NCBI RefSeq assembly: GCF_001296045.1
Contig: NZ_LJHS01000055.1
Span: forward strand, 62,001-126,000
DNA: 64,000 bases
From: Rhizobium sp. AAP43
GTDB lineage: Bacteria; Pseudomonadota; Alphaproteobacteria; Rhizobiales; Rhizobiaceae
Direction of reading: 5' to 3'
Made by a program: the position numbers and the translations under genes. Positions 52,728 to 60,859 of this stretch are shown in pieces (position 1 is the first letter of the stretch; the number at the start of each line of letters is the position of its first letter). The notes under the pieces are model-generated. The model was not told the DNA's origin and searched no databases. It worked only from the letters and a program-made list of their open reading frames with translations.

Positions 52728-53293
52728 TGAGGCGTGTCATTCTCGGCATGTCCGGTGCTTCGGGGGCGGCGATCGGTCTTCAGGTCGGTCGGCTCCTGGC
52801 GGCCATGGATGATGTTGAACTGCATCTCGTCGTCACGTCAGCAGCGCGCCGGACAATCGCACATGAGGCGGGCAACGAGGCGCTGGGGCGGCTAATCGGG
52901 CTCGCCGCTCATTTCCATTCGGAAAGCGATATCGGTGCATCGATTGCCAGCGGATCGTTCCGCACGGCCGGTATGATCGTCGCCCCTTGTTCGATGCGAT
53001 CTCTTGCCGCTATCTCGACCGGGATCACAGACAATCTTCTCACTCGCGCCGCCGATGTGCAGCTCAAGGAGCGTCGCAGGCTGGTTATCCTTGCCCGCGA
53101 AACGCCGCTTCACCTCGGGCACCTGCGCAACATGGTGGCGGTGACCGAGATGGGGGCCGTGGTGATGCCGCCGGTCCCCTCTTTCTACCGCAATCCAGCG
53201 AGCGTAGAGGATCTCGTCGCCCATATTGCGGCTCGTGCCGTGGATCTGCTCGGGTTGACGGACGCACCCTTGATGCCGGAGTGGAGAGGGTGA
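52724..53293 (+). CDS. ubiX: UbiX flavin prenyltransferase
   Basis: 189-residue flavoprotein that makes the prenyl-FMN cofactor needed by UbiD. Hallmarks are ILGMSGASGAAIGLQVGRLL, the FMN/phosphate region VAPCSMRSLAAISTGITDNL, ARETPLHLGHLRNM and PPVPSFYRNPASVEDLV. It is translationally coupled to ubiD. Convergent with nnrS, 19 bp between stops. Confidence 0.94.
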   Translation: MMRRVILGMSGASGAAIGLQVGRLLAAMDDVELHLVVTSAARRTIAHEAGNEALGRLIGLAAHFHSESDIGASIASGSFRTAGMIVAPCSMRSLAAISTGITDNLLTRAADVQLKERRRLVILARETPLHLGHLRNMVAVTEMGAVVMPPVPSFYRNPASVEDLVAHIAARAVDLLGLTDAPLMPEWRG

Positions 53294-53312
53294 GGGCGCT
53301 CATGGCTCCCTC

Positions 53313-54503
53313 CTATCCCTTTCGCGCTATCAACGGCATGTAAAAGACCACGTATCCCAGAAATGCCACGATCCAGGCAAGGCCTGCGATCGGCAGTAGC
53401 AGCATGGTGTGCTGCGGCCAAATTGCGACCAGGATCCTCAGCAGTGCCGAGAGGATGATTGGTGCATAGATGAGCCAGGTTGTCGAGTGCGGGGACGTCA
53501 AAGCCTGGCCCGTATGGCCTCTCGTGGCGCGGGTCATTACCGCCAGCGTCACGACCCCGACCCCACCTGTCGTCCAGGCATGGATGCCTGCCGAGGCGAA
53601 GCCGGAGTGGTCCAACAGCATCGACAGGCCGGTCAGCAAAAAGCCTAAGGGAATGAAGAGATAGCCGACATGCAGGATCGCCACGAGGGGCTCCCCGAGC
53701 GTGCGCTCGGGGCACCATCTTGCCTGTCGCACGAGATGAGCAAAGCTGGCGACGAGCATCGCCAGCCCCGTGGGAAACCGGAGGCTTTCAAGACCGCCGC
53801 CGACAGCGATCCACATCGCCAGTGAAAGGCTTCCAAGAACCATGACGGAGAGATCGAAACGGACGAAATTCTGCGGCAGCCGCCCTGGATTGTTCGCCTT
53901 CAGCCAGTTGCCGGTAAATGCAGGAATAATGCGCCCTGCAACCAGAGAGATGAGGATGAGGATCGCAGACAGCGCCAGACGGTCGGCCATTTCGACGCGA
54001 CCGTAGCGCTCGATCTCGTTATGGAAAAACATCTGAGCGGCGCTCAGGAGCGCGAGAACGGCGACGATCTTGTAGTTGCGTCGGTTCGAGGCAGCAACAA
54101 GTTCTTTCAGAACAAAGATGGCGAGCACTGGCAGGAAGGCCAGTGCGACGAGTGTCGCGCCGAGCATGCCGGTCCATTCTGAAAAACTGATCGTCAGCCG
54201 CCCGGCGATCCAGAGAAGAAACAGCGCCAAAAGCGGTGTGCCCTTCAAACCGGGCCTGCCGGTCCAGTTCGGCACGGCGGTGAGAAGAAACCCTGCGATC
54301 ACGGCCGGGACAAAGCCGAAGAGAAGCTCATGCTGGTGCCAGGCAACCGGGGGCAAGAGGGTTGGAACATGCATGAAGCCGAGGAACCACGGGACCCAGA
54401 TAGCGATGGAGACGGCGGCCAAAAGCGCGCTGCCCGGAAAGAACAGCCGGAAGCCTCCAGATAGGAGACGCTGTGGGATGGACGGGCCCGGAAATTTGGT
54501 CAT
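53313..54503 (-). CDS. nnrS: NnrS family membrane protein
   Basis: 396-residue protein with about 12 helices. N-terminal LLSGGFRLFFPGSALLAAVS and the His-containing AWHQHELLFGFVPAVIAGFL are NnrS hallmarks, with TRATRGHTGQAL further on. NnrS proteins bind haem and copper and relieve NO stress in denitrifiers; the mechanism is not settled. It starts 1 bp after the stop of the second NnrS-like gene and closes the five-gene operon that begins with the ABC binding protein. Confidence 0.9.
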   Translation of the reverse strand: MTKFPGPSIPQRLLSGGFRLFFPGSALLAAVSIAIWVPWFLGFMHVPTLLPPVAWHQHELLFGFVPAVIAGFLLTAVPNWTGRPGLKGTPLLALFLLWIAGRLTISFSEWTGMLGATLVALAFLPVLAIFVLKELVAASNRRNYKIVAVLALLSAAQMFFHNEIERYGRVEMADRLALSAILILISLVAGRIIPAFTGNWLKANNPGRLPQNFVRFDLSVMVLGSLSLAMWIAVGGGLESLRFPTGLAMLVASFAHLVRQARWCPERTLGEPLVAILHVGYLFIPLGFLLTGLSMLLDHSGFASAGIHAWTTGGVGVVTLAVMTRATRGHTGQALTSPHSTTWLIYAPIILSALLRILVAIWPQHTMLLLPIAGLAWIVAFLGYVVFYMPLIARKG

Positions 54504-54504
54504 G

Positions 54505-55725
54505 TCAGCACCTTTCCTGATCGACCGTTTCCGGTGACCAGAGCAGAGGAATATAGGCCTTGGCCCAAAGGAGAAATGAGAGCGAGAACAGCGCAGAGGT
54601 CAGACTGTAAGCGCCGATGGGCAGGAAGAGGGATGGCGCGAATTCCGGGAGGACCCGGAGAAGCACCGACAGGACCAGAAGGAGGATCGCCATCCGGGTT
54701 GTCTTCGAAAAGCGCAGTGGTTGGCCGGTATGGAGCAGGCCTGCAATCGAGAGAACCTGCAGCACACCAAGACCCAATCCCCCCATCAACGCCAGATGCA
54801 GTCCGCCCAGCCAGGGCAGAGGCAGGCCAATAAGCGAGAGGCCGCAGACAAGAAGGCCGGTGCCGGCCAGCGCACTCGACAGCCAAAGGCCACCCAGTTC
54901 GAAGGAAAGGCCTTCGCGACCGACAAAGCCCTCGGCGACCCGGTCGAGAAAGGCTGCACCTGCAGCAATCATCAGATAGCCGCGCACGGCGTCCGACAGC
55001 GTGGCTGCCTCTGCCAGGATGACCAGCATGGCTAATCCCGCCGAGAGATGGATCCGGCCGGGATGCGGTCTGTAGGGCGAGGTCTTTTCCGTCGGATCGA
55101 GGATCAGGTTGGTCACCGGCACGGTGATGCGGGCAAGGGCGAGACCGAGCAGGCCCAGAAGCGCGAACCCGAGAATTCGGATCGCACTCTCCGACAGATC
55201 GTAGAGTTTCAAGGCCATTGCGATCCGCAGCATGGCCGCAGCCGCGGCAAAGGCAGTGACGAACAGGATAAAGCCCAGGAGATCTGTGCTTTTATTGGTC
55301 CAGGACAGGCGCAGCGCATAGGCGAGCAGGAACAGTATCCAGGCCTGATCGAAGATCAGGCCGATGATCCAGGCGTTTTCCAATGCAAGGAGCCCGAGTA
55401 TACGGGCGAGCGCCCAAAGACCTGCAAGCAGAAACAGGGTGCGTCCGCTGACGCGCCGCGTGTCCGTCCATTCCGGCAGGGCAGATGTCAGGAAACCTAA
55501 AAGCGCGCCTCCAAAGGAGCCGACCAGCATTTCCTGGGCATGCCAGTGGCTTGGAAGAGACGTAACTGCGAAGGGCAAATCGAGAGACCAGACCACCACC
55601 CAGAGAAACGGCCAGAGGGCCGCATGCAAGGCGGCAAGTGGAAACATCAACCTCAGGCCTTCGGCGGACATGGCCTTGGCGAGATCGGGCGAGGGAAGCA
55701 TGCGCATGGCTGGAAGCACACTCAT
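54505..55725 (-). CDS. Second NnrS-like membrane protein
   Basis: 406 residues, about 12 helices, divergent from the neighbouring NnrS but with the same plan: AEGLRLMFPLAALHAALWPF at the N-terminus and LPSHWHAQEMLVGSFGGALL, the same His-x-x-Glu surroundings. The shared fold suggests an ancient tandem duplication. Its ATG overlaps the ABC ATPase stop (ATGA). A role beside NnrS in NO or metal handling is likely but unproven. Confidence 0.82.
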   Translation of the reverse strand: MSVLPAMRMLPSPDLAKAMSAEGLRLMFPLAALHAALWPFLWVVVWSLDLPFAVTSLPSHWHAQEMLVGSFGGALLGFLTSALPEWTDTRRVSGRTLFLLAGLWALARILGLLALENAWIIGLIFDQAWILFLLAYALRLSWTNKSTDLLGFILFVTAFAAAAAMLRIAMALKLYDLSESAIRILGFALLGLLGLALARITVPVTNLILDPTEKTSPYRPHPGRIHLSAGLAMLVILAEAATLSDAVRGYLMIAAGAAFLDRVAEGFVGREGLSFELGGLWLSSALAGTGLLVCGLSLIGLPLPWLGGLHLALMGGLGLGVLQVLSIAGLLHTGQPLRFSKTTRMAILLLVLSVLLRVLPEFAPSLFLPIGAYSLTSALFSLSFLLWAKAYIPLLWSPETVDQERC

Positions 55726-56471
55726 GCTAGCCTCCGCTCGTCATGTTCGTCCACGACAGCAAACAGCGGATGATCTGAGATGAGCCGTCGCGCCGTCTCA
55801 AATATCATCTCTTCGCTGCGGTTTCCGGGCGTCTCGGGGACGGTAACGCAGTCGAGTATTCCTTGGCCGTGGCGATCGAGAACCGCGATCCGGTGGCAGA
55901 TCCGCAGCGCTTCATGCAGGTCGTGGGTGATGAAGAGCCCGCCCTTGCCGCTGTTTGAGACAGTCGAGACGACCAGGTCCTGCATCCGTCGCCGCAAGGC
56001 CGCATCGAGCGCGGTGAAGGGCTCGTCGAAATAGAGGAAATCGGGATCGCCGACCAGCGCGCGGGCGATCGCCGTGCGCTGGCGCATGCCACCCGACAAC
56101 TGCGATGGAAACTTTTGCCGGTCGCTTTCTTCCAGCGAGACCCGGCGGCAGGCATCCGCTATCCTCGCCTGACGCACGGGGCGCCGAAGAGCATGACCGG
56201 ACAGGGCGAGCGCCACATTAGCCTCGACAGTCGCCCAGGGTAGGAGGCGTGGTTCCTGGAAGACGAAAGCGCAGCGAGCATATCCTCGCATGACCTGGCC
56301 ATGTCGCTGGGTAATCAGCCCGGCTGCAATCTGGGCCAGCGTGCTTTTTCCACAGCCTGACGGCCCAACCAGCGCGACCATTTCCCCTTGGCTGACCTGC
56401 AGGCTAACGTTTTCGAGAACGGCGCGGCCGAGAAAGACGTGGCCGACGGCCTTGAGCTGGAGGAGGGTCAT
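55722..56471 (-). CDS. ABC transporter ATPase (nitrate/sulfonate/taurine type)
   Basis: 249-residue ATPase. Walker A GPSGCGKSTLAQIAAGL, Q-loop FVFQEPRLLPWATV, signature LSGGMRQRTAIARAL, Walker B FLYFDEPFTALD and switch ITHDLHEAL match the TauB/SsuB/NrtD group. ATG 56471 overlaps the permease stop in an ATGA; the longer frame reaching 57263 is out-of-frame reading of the permease gene. Fourth-to-last gene (third in order) of the ABC-nnrS operon. Confidence 0.9.
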   Translation of the reverse strand: MTLLQLKAVGHVFLGRAVLENVSLQVSQGEMVALVGPSGCGKSTLAQIAAGLITQRHGQVMRGYARCAFVFQEPRLLPWATVEANVALALSGHALRRPVRQARIADACRRVSLEESDRQKFPSQLSGGMRQRTAIARALVGDPDFLYFDEPFTALDAALRRRMQDLVVSTVSNSGKGGLFITHDLHEALRICHRIAVLDRHGQGILDCVTVPETPGNRSEEMIFETARRLISDHPLFAVVDEHDERRLA

Positions 56472-57274
56472 CGGCGCACGCCCCAGGGTTGGGCCGCTTC
56501 CCGCCATGCCTCGGCTTCGGCGCGCAAGGGCTGAACAATTCCATATTCGACGCTGATCAGGGCGATGACCGAGAGGAGGATCCAGGCAAGTGCTGTTTCC
56601 ACATCGAGTGCGGAACGGGCATTGGCGAGAGCGCCTCCGATGCCGCCGGCATTGGCCAGAAGCTCGGCCATGACGGCTGCCTTGAAGGCCGTGCCGAGGG
56701 CCATGACCAGAGAAGGGAATAGGGAGTGCAGCATTTGGCGCAGCGATATCTTGAACAGACGGACGAGCGGCGACAGGCCGGCCATGCGAGCCATGTCTTC
56801 CAACGCTCGATCCCGCGTCTGGATGCCCTCGGCTGCACCCATAAAGACAAGCGGCAAGGCGGCGATAGCTGCGGTGGCAATAACCGTTCCTGCCCCCATG
56901 CCGAACCAGATCATCAGAAGGACGATCCATGCGATCGGCGGGACGCCGATCAGCAAGGTCACCTGCGGACGCACGAGGCGCATGATCGCCGGATGATATC
57001 CTGCCACCACGCCTGCCATCGTTCCAAACACGGCGGCTAGTGAAAAGCCGGCGAGCGCCCTCAGGCTCGTTGATAGCACCAACATCCGTTTGTCGGGATT
57101 TGCCGCCAGCTTGAACAAGGTCTGGATCGTCTCGGCTGGTGCAGGCAACACGAAGCTGCCATAGGCTTCGGCTCCGAGCTGCCAAACGGCGGCAAAGACG
57201 GCAAGGCCGCCAAGACCCGCCCAGCCGGACCAGAGAAAGCGCGCGACCCTTCCCGCACGACAAGCCACGCCCAT
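56468..57274 (-). CDS. ABC transporter permease (nitrate/sulfonate/taurine type)
   Basis: 268 residues with six helices and the coupling EAA-type loop ALEDMARMAGLSPLVRLF near the middle, as in TauC/SsuC permeases. FLWSGWAGLGGLAVFAAVWQ is helix 1. It follows the binding-protein gene by 12 bp and overlaps the ATPase gene. The transported compound is not evident. Confidence 0.9.
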   Translation of the reverse strand: MGVACRAGRVARFLWSGWAGLGGLAVFAAVWQLGAEAYGSFVLPAPAETIQTLFKLAANPDKRMLVLSTSLRALAGFSLAAVFGTMAGVVAGYHPAIMRLVRPQVTLLIGVPPIAWIVLLMIWFGMGAGTVIATAAIAALPLVFMGAAEGIQTRDRALEDMARMAGLSPLVRLFKISLRQMLHSLFPSLVMALGTAFKAAVMAELLANAGGIGGALANARSALDVETALAWILLSVIALISVEYGIVQPLRAEAEAWREAAQPWGVRR

Positions 57275-57286
57275 GATGATCCTGCC

Positions 57287-58324
57287 TTACAGATAGAGTG
57301 ACGCGTCCGGCATGCGACCGCCCACCATTTCAGGATGCCGCTGTGCCACGGCTTTGAGCAGGGTCTCGATCGGTCCGCGAGCGTCCCGAGCCGCAATGGC
57401 GACGAGGTTCGAATAGGGGATCGACGCCTCCAGCACAGGCCAGGGCAGTTCAAGTGCCGATGCGGCCTGGCCTGCAGCCGCTGCCGGGTCGGCGTTTACC
57501 TCGACGGCCGCCCGCGCAAGTCCCGCAAGAAGTGCTGTCGCCTGTTCCGGATGATCTTCCAGGAAGCTCTGGGTGACGGCGAGACCAGCCTGGGGCATGA
57601 CCGGCGTCGTTGCGGTGACTGCGCCCCATTCCTTCTGCATGTCGATGACGCGGTGAAGCGCCTGACCGCCGGTCTTGGCCTTGAATATGGCGGCAGAGAC
57701 CGCCGGCTCAGGCAGGAGCGCCGTGTCGATACGCCCTGCGAGCAGCATCTGCACGGCTTCGATGGGCGTGCCTGCCCGCTCCACCTTGACTTTGCCGCTC
57801 ATCCCGTGATGGGCAAGGGCCGCGTCGAAGACGAGTTCCGGTGTGTCATTAGGAAATGGCATGGTTACGCTTTGACCTTCGAGATCGGAGAAGGCGGCGA
57901 TCGTTTCATCGCGTGACACCATGTAGAGAAGACCGTTAGTCATGACGTTGGCCAGTTTGAGACCAAGCCCGCGTGTATGCAGGTTCGCCGCCGCTGTCGT
58001 CGGCATCACCACGGCTTGCATCGAACCGGACGATAGGCCTGCCCGCATTTCATCGGGCGTGCGCCATACCTTAAACTCCACCTTGTCGGCGACATCGCGC
58101 AGCAGGCCTTTGCCAACTGCATAGGCGAGCGTGATCGACGGTCCGGCAGGAGGGCCGTAGAGGACGAGGTGGTCAAGGGAGGAAGCGCGTGCCCGCGTGT
58201 TGAGAAAAGGGAGGGCAAGGGTCGCTGCGAAGCCAGCGCATAATGTGCGACGAGTTGGTGCATAGCCTGCCGCATCGGCTTCAATAATAACCGTCTTGCT
58301 GACCTGTTTCATGTTGTTCGGCAT
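57287..58324 (-). CDS. ABC transporter substrate-binding protein (NMT1/TauA-like), Tat-type signal
   Basis: 345 residues of the NMT1/TauA-like binding-protein group. The signal region TRRTLCAGFAATLALPFL, ending near ARA, contains twin arginines, so export by Tat is possible. The mature part has VLYGPPAGPSITLAYAVGKG and MPTTAAANLHTRGLGLKLAN, like binding proteins for small anions or aromatic amidines. It heads an operon with permease, ATPase and two NnrS proteins and lies behind a TTG-N8-CAA site, so its ligand is probably linked to nitrogen-oxide respiration, such as an anion, cofactor precursor or metal chelate (inference). Confidence 0.82.
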   Translation of the reverse strand: MPNNMKQVSKTVIIEADAAGYAPTRRTLCAGFAATLALPFLNTRARASSLDHLVLYGPPAGPSITLAYAVGKGLLRDVADKVEFKVWRTPDEMRAGLSSGSMQAVVMPTTAAANLHTRGLGLKLANVMTNGLLYMVSRDETIAAFSDLEGQSVTMPFPNDTPELVFDAALAHHGMSGKVKVERAGTPIEAVQMLLAGRIDTALLPEPAVSAAIFKAKTGGQALHRVIDMQKEWGAVTATTPVMPQAGLAVTQSFLEDHPEQATALLAGLARAAVEVNADPAAAAGQAASALELPWPVLEASIPYSNLVAIAARDARGPIETLLKAVAQRHPEMVGGRMPDASLYL

Positions 58325-58356
58325 CCCGCTCTACAAAAATTGATTTGAGTACTCAT

Positions 58357-58395
58357 GTTATAGCCCCGCGCGCGCGGATGTTTGACTTAGAGCAA
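58357..58395 (-). promoter_or_regulatory. Promoter of the ABC-nnrS operon with FNR/NnrR-type site
   Basis: TTG-ACTTAGAG-CAA at 58382-58395, and on the minus strand TATAAC (58362-58357), 29 bp from the site centre, make a class II-type activated promoter. The start codon at 58324 is 64 bp from the site centre. A TGAGTACTCA palindrome (58346-58355) lies just downstream. Confidence 0.65.
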
Positions 58396-58427
58396 GTAGT
58401 GTGTGGAATTGCCGGCTGGAATCGTTC

Positions 58428-59111
58428 TCAGATGTCGAGCGCGAGGATGGGATCTGCGCCAAACAGTACGGCATGGCCTCCCGCGAGCAGCCAGAATGTG
58501 ACAAGCAGCGTCACGGCGAGCGCGGCTACCAAATGTCCATCCAGACGCAACTTGGCGCGTCCTGAGAACAGGGCGCTCAACGGAAATATGGATGTTGATC
58601 TCTCGATTGGTGACCAGTGGGGCCCCATCCTGCGCCTTGCGCGCTTTTCCGTGACGCCAATACCGACAGCAGAAAACAGGCCGAGCCCGCCGAAGACGAG
58701 CAGTGATCTCATGTCGCCGTTAGCCGCGACATGGCCGACAGACCAGAGCAGGAAACCCCATAAGACTGGATGGCGCGTAATCGTCGTTATCGCTCCAGGC
58801 ACGGTGCCTTTCATGAAACTGACAGATGCTGGGTTTGGGCTGATAAGGCCTGCCGTGACCAGGAAGAGCCCGAGCAGCGACAACACGAAATTGGCAAGGG
58901 TGTTCCGCGAATCTGGCCGCCAGAGTTCGACATATTCGGTGCTCCAGGCCGCATGCAGGACCCAAATCAGGAGTGCCACGGATGTTATCGAATAGACCAG
59001 AAGGTAGAGCCGCAATCCAAGCGCTGCGGTCAGCTTTCCCCGGATGGTTGGTAAGGCAGGCACCGAATGCAACACCAAGAATACTGCAAGTGCCAGAACG
59101 ACCTGAGTCAT
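58428..59111 (-). CDS. nnrU: NnrU family membrane protein
   Basis: 227 residues with about six helices and the NnrU signatures FLVLHSVPALPTIRGKLTAA, ALLIWVLHAAWSTEYVELW and ITRHPVLWGFLLWSVGHVA (the HP and GH histidines lie in membrane helices, as in isoprenylcysteine-methyltransferase relatives). NnrU is needed for normal nitrite/NO reductase activity in Rhodobacter. ATG 59111 overlaps the hemerythrin gene stop; the longer frame to 59246 is not used. Confidence 0.9.
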   Translation of the reverse strand: MTQVVLALAVFLVLHSVPALPTIRGKLTAALGLRLYLLVYSITSVALLIWVLHAAWSTEYVELWRPDSRNTLANFVLSLLGLFLVTAGLISPNPASVSFMKGTVPGAITTITRHPVLWGFLLWSVGHVAANGDMRSLLVFGGLGLFSAVGIGVTEKRARRRMGPHWSPIERSTSIFPLSALFSGRAKLRLDGHLVAALAVTLLVTFWLLAGGHAVLFGADPILALDI

Positions 59112-59584
59112 GCTGGGAACACCTGCGTTTCGGGTTCCACGTTTAGGAGCTGCTGCAGCAGCATCTGCTCCGCAGTTATATGGCGCCGGACAGCTTCCTG
59201 AAAACCGCGAACCATATGGGCCACCGTTTCCAGGCTCAGCCTGCATCGTTTGCGAGCGACAGCGGCCAAAGTGAGGGATAGCTCACGGGCCGCGCGACGG
59301 TCGACGCGATGTTCGGACTTGACCTGATCGAGAAGAAGGGAGCCGAAGCATGAGCCGGCATGCAGCTCAAGGTCGGGATAGAACTTTTGCTCCTCCAGCG
59401 TGTGGGCGGCGGCGACCAAAGGTTCAATGTGCTTGGCAACCTTCTGGATACCACGTGGGATCTCACCTGTGTCAAAGTCTGCGGCCAATTCCTCCAGCTT
59501 CAAGCAGAGAATGAGAAGATCGCGGTGCTTGTCCTCGAGCGCCCTGACCTCGGTCGCCGTCAGGCTGGATCCATTCATTTTCAT
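59108..59584 (-). CDS. Hemerythrin-like protein
   Basis: 158 residues, helical, with His-rich positions LEDKHRDLLILCLKLEELA, AKHIEPLVAAAHTLEEQKFY, VKSEHRVDRRAARELSL and HITAEQMLLQQLL, compatible with a di-iron hemerythrin-type bundle, though not all ligands can be placed. ATG 59584 follows AAGGAGG inside the end of the small upstream gene. It is coupled to nnrU by an ATGA overlap. It probably senses or buffers NO/O2 in the nor cluster. Confidence 0.8.
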   Translation of the reverse strand: MKMNGSSLTATEVRALEDKHRDLLILCLKLEELAADFDTGEIPRGIQKVAKHIEPLVAAAHTLEEQKFYPDLELHAGSCFGSLLLDQVKSEHRVDRRAARELSLTLAAVARKRCRLSLETVAHMVRGFQEAVRRHITAEQMLLQQLLNVEPETQVFPA

Positions 59585-59594
59585 GAGTTCCTCC

Positions 59595-59750
59595 TTATTG
59601 GCCAAGAAACAGGACGACGCCGATGGCAAGCGAAGCCAGGACGGCGGCTAGTGTGCCTCCGCCCTGGAGTACGCCCATGCGTTTCAGCATCAAGGCAAAG
59701 CCCATGATGATAGGCGTCGCAACGACAAGGCCGATCTGTGCATCCGTCAT
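59595..59750 (-). CDS. Small membrane protein upstream of the hemerythrin gene
   Basis: 51 residues, too short for most gene callers: MTDAQIGLVVATPIIMGFAL ... VLASLAIGVVLFLGQ. Two hydrophobic segments flank a short MLKRMGVLQGGG loop. Its stop is followed within 10 bp by the hemerythrin start, whose ribosome-binding site lies just after that stop (TAAGGAGG), so the two are likely co-translated. It starts 63 bp from the centre of the TTG-N8-CAA site shared with norE. Function unknown. Confidence 0.7.
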   Translation of the reverse strand: MTDAQIGLVVATPIIMGFALMLKRMGVLQGGGTLAAVLASLAIGVVLFLGQ

Positions 59751-59806
59751 TTCAGTCGTTTCCTTCTGTTCAGGAAGCAGTCTGCCTTGTCTTTCGTCAG
59801 TCTTCT

Positions 59807-59846
59807 TTGCGCTCCCACAAAGAGCGCTTCGGATTTTTCTTTAGAA
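59807..59846 (+). promoter_or_regulatory. norE promoter with FNR/NnrR-type site
   Basis: TTG-CGCTCCCA-CAA at 59807-59820 and TTAGAA at 59841-59846, 30 bp from the site centre, upstream of norE (ATG 59875). As the site is symmetric and lies 63 bp before the divergent small-protein/hemerythrin/nnrU operon, it may serve both directions. The minus-strand -10 (CAGACT, 59784-59779) is weaker. Confidence 0.65.
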
Positions 59847-59874
59847 CCGATCCCGACCAACGGGAGATCTGACC

Positions 59875-60420
59875 ATGGCTATGCAAACGAGCCTCCAGGA
59901 CGAGGCAAAGGACGACCACCTGCTGCTCTGGATACTGGTGTGGAGCGAGCTGATCGCTTTCGGCATCCTGATCCTTGGCTTCCTCGTCGTGTCGACCTTT
60001 GATGCCCAGGCCTTCGAACTGGCGCGTCTGCATTTAAGGCCGGGGATCGCCGGCGCGAACACGCTTATCCTGCTGGTCAGCGGGTACTTTGTCGCCGTGG
60101 CGATGCGAAGTCGGCTTGATCTTGAGGCGGTGAAACGGCCGTTGACGATTGCAGCCCTGCTCGGCTTCTGCTTCGTGGCGGTCAAGCTCTTCGAATACTG
60201 GGGTGAGGTTCGCTACGCTCAGGATGCAACGCTCGACACCTTCTTCGAGCTCTATTTCATCATCACCGGCTTCCATCTGCTGCATGTCTTTTTCGGCGCT
60301 ATTGCTCTTCTTCTTGTCGCCTGGCGCCCGGCACGGGAAAACCTCACTCTGATCGCCACACTCTGGCATGTGATCGACCTCGTCTGGTTGGTCATCTTTC
60401 CCATTCTCTATCTTGCGTGA
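59875..60420 (+). CDS. norE: NorE, cytochrome c oxidase subunit III-like protein
   Basis: 181 residues with five helices of the haem-copper oxidase subunit III family: LLLWILVWSELIAFGILILG at the N-terminus, VAVKLFEYWGEV and FHLLHVFFGAIALLLVAW later. NorE supports NO reductase activity but is not part of the purified core enzyme. CGGGAGA precedes the ATG. Its stop lies just before the norF start. First gene of the nor block. Confidence 0.9.
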   Translation: MAMQTSLQDEAKDDHLLLWILVWSELIAFGILILGFLVVSTFDAQAFELARLHLRPGIAGANTLILLVSGYFVAVAMRSRLDLEAVKRPLTIAALLGFCFVAVKLFEYWGEVRYAQDATLDTFFELYFIITGFHLLHVFFGAIALLLVAWRPARENLTLIATLWHVIDLVWLVIFPILYLA

Positions 60421-60428
60421 GGCTTCTC

Positions 60429-60704
60429 ATGACCCGCAGACAGCGTGAGGATTTGGTGGGTGTGCTCGCCATGCTGATGACCTTCGCAATTGGTGGCGCG
60501 ATTGTTACGGCGCTCGCCGGTCCAACGATCGTACCGATTGCTGCCGTTCTTGCGATTGCTTTTGCCAAGGGACGGCTTGTGGTTCTCGACTTCCTCGAAC
60601 TCAGGGGCGGACATCATCCCATGCGGATTGCGCTCATATGCTGGTTGAGCATCATTCTGATCGCCGCACTCTCTCGGTCGCTGGTGGTCCTTCTTTTGGG
60701 CTGA
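60429..60704 (+). CDS. norF: NorF, small membrane protein of the NO reductase cluster
   Basis: 91 residues with three helices (LVGVLAMLMTFAIGGAIVTA; IAAVLAIAFAKGRLVVLDFL; MRIALICWLSIILIAALS), related to haem-copper oxidase subunit IV. The segment FAKGRLVVLDFLELRG is typical of NorF. ATG 60429 behind GTGAGGC is preferred; GTG 60417 would overlap the norE stop. Confidence 0.88.
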   Translation: MTRRQREDLVGVLAMLMTFAIGGAIVTALAGPTIVPIAAVLAIAFAKGRLVVLDFLELRGGHHPMRIALICWLSIILIAALSRSLVVLLLG

Positions 60705-60720
60705 ACATTCGCGCCGTTGC

Positions 60721-60761
60721 TTGCCAAAGCGCAAAGAACAACTCCGCTCACTCTCTATGAA
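60721..60761 (+). promoter_or_regulatory. norCBQD promoter with FNR/NnrR-type site
   Basis: TTGCCAAAGCGCAA (60721-60734) and TATGAA (60756-60761), 31 bp from the site centre. The norC start at 60860 leaves a leader of about 90 bases. norCBQD can thus be transcribed separately from norEF. Confidence 0.7.
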
Positions 60762-60859
60762 AAGGACATCCCGCAGAGCCGGCGAGGGGATCGCCGAAGC
60801 CTTCGAGGCGGGGAAACCAGGTCGGGCCTTTCAAGCCTGGCAGACGGAAGGACAAGGGC

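Noticed and set aside
55722..57263. A 513-residue permease-ATPase fusion
   Set aside because: Its first 260 or so residues are out-of-frame reading of the permease gene; the ATPase has its own ATG at 56471 overlapping the permease stop.
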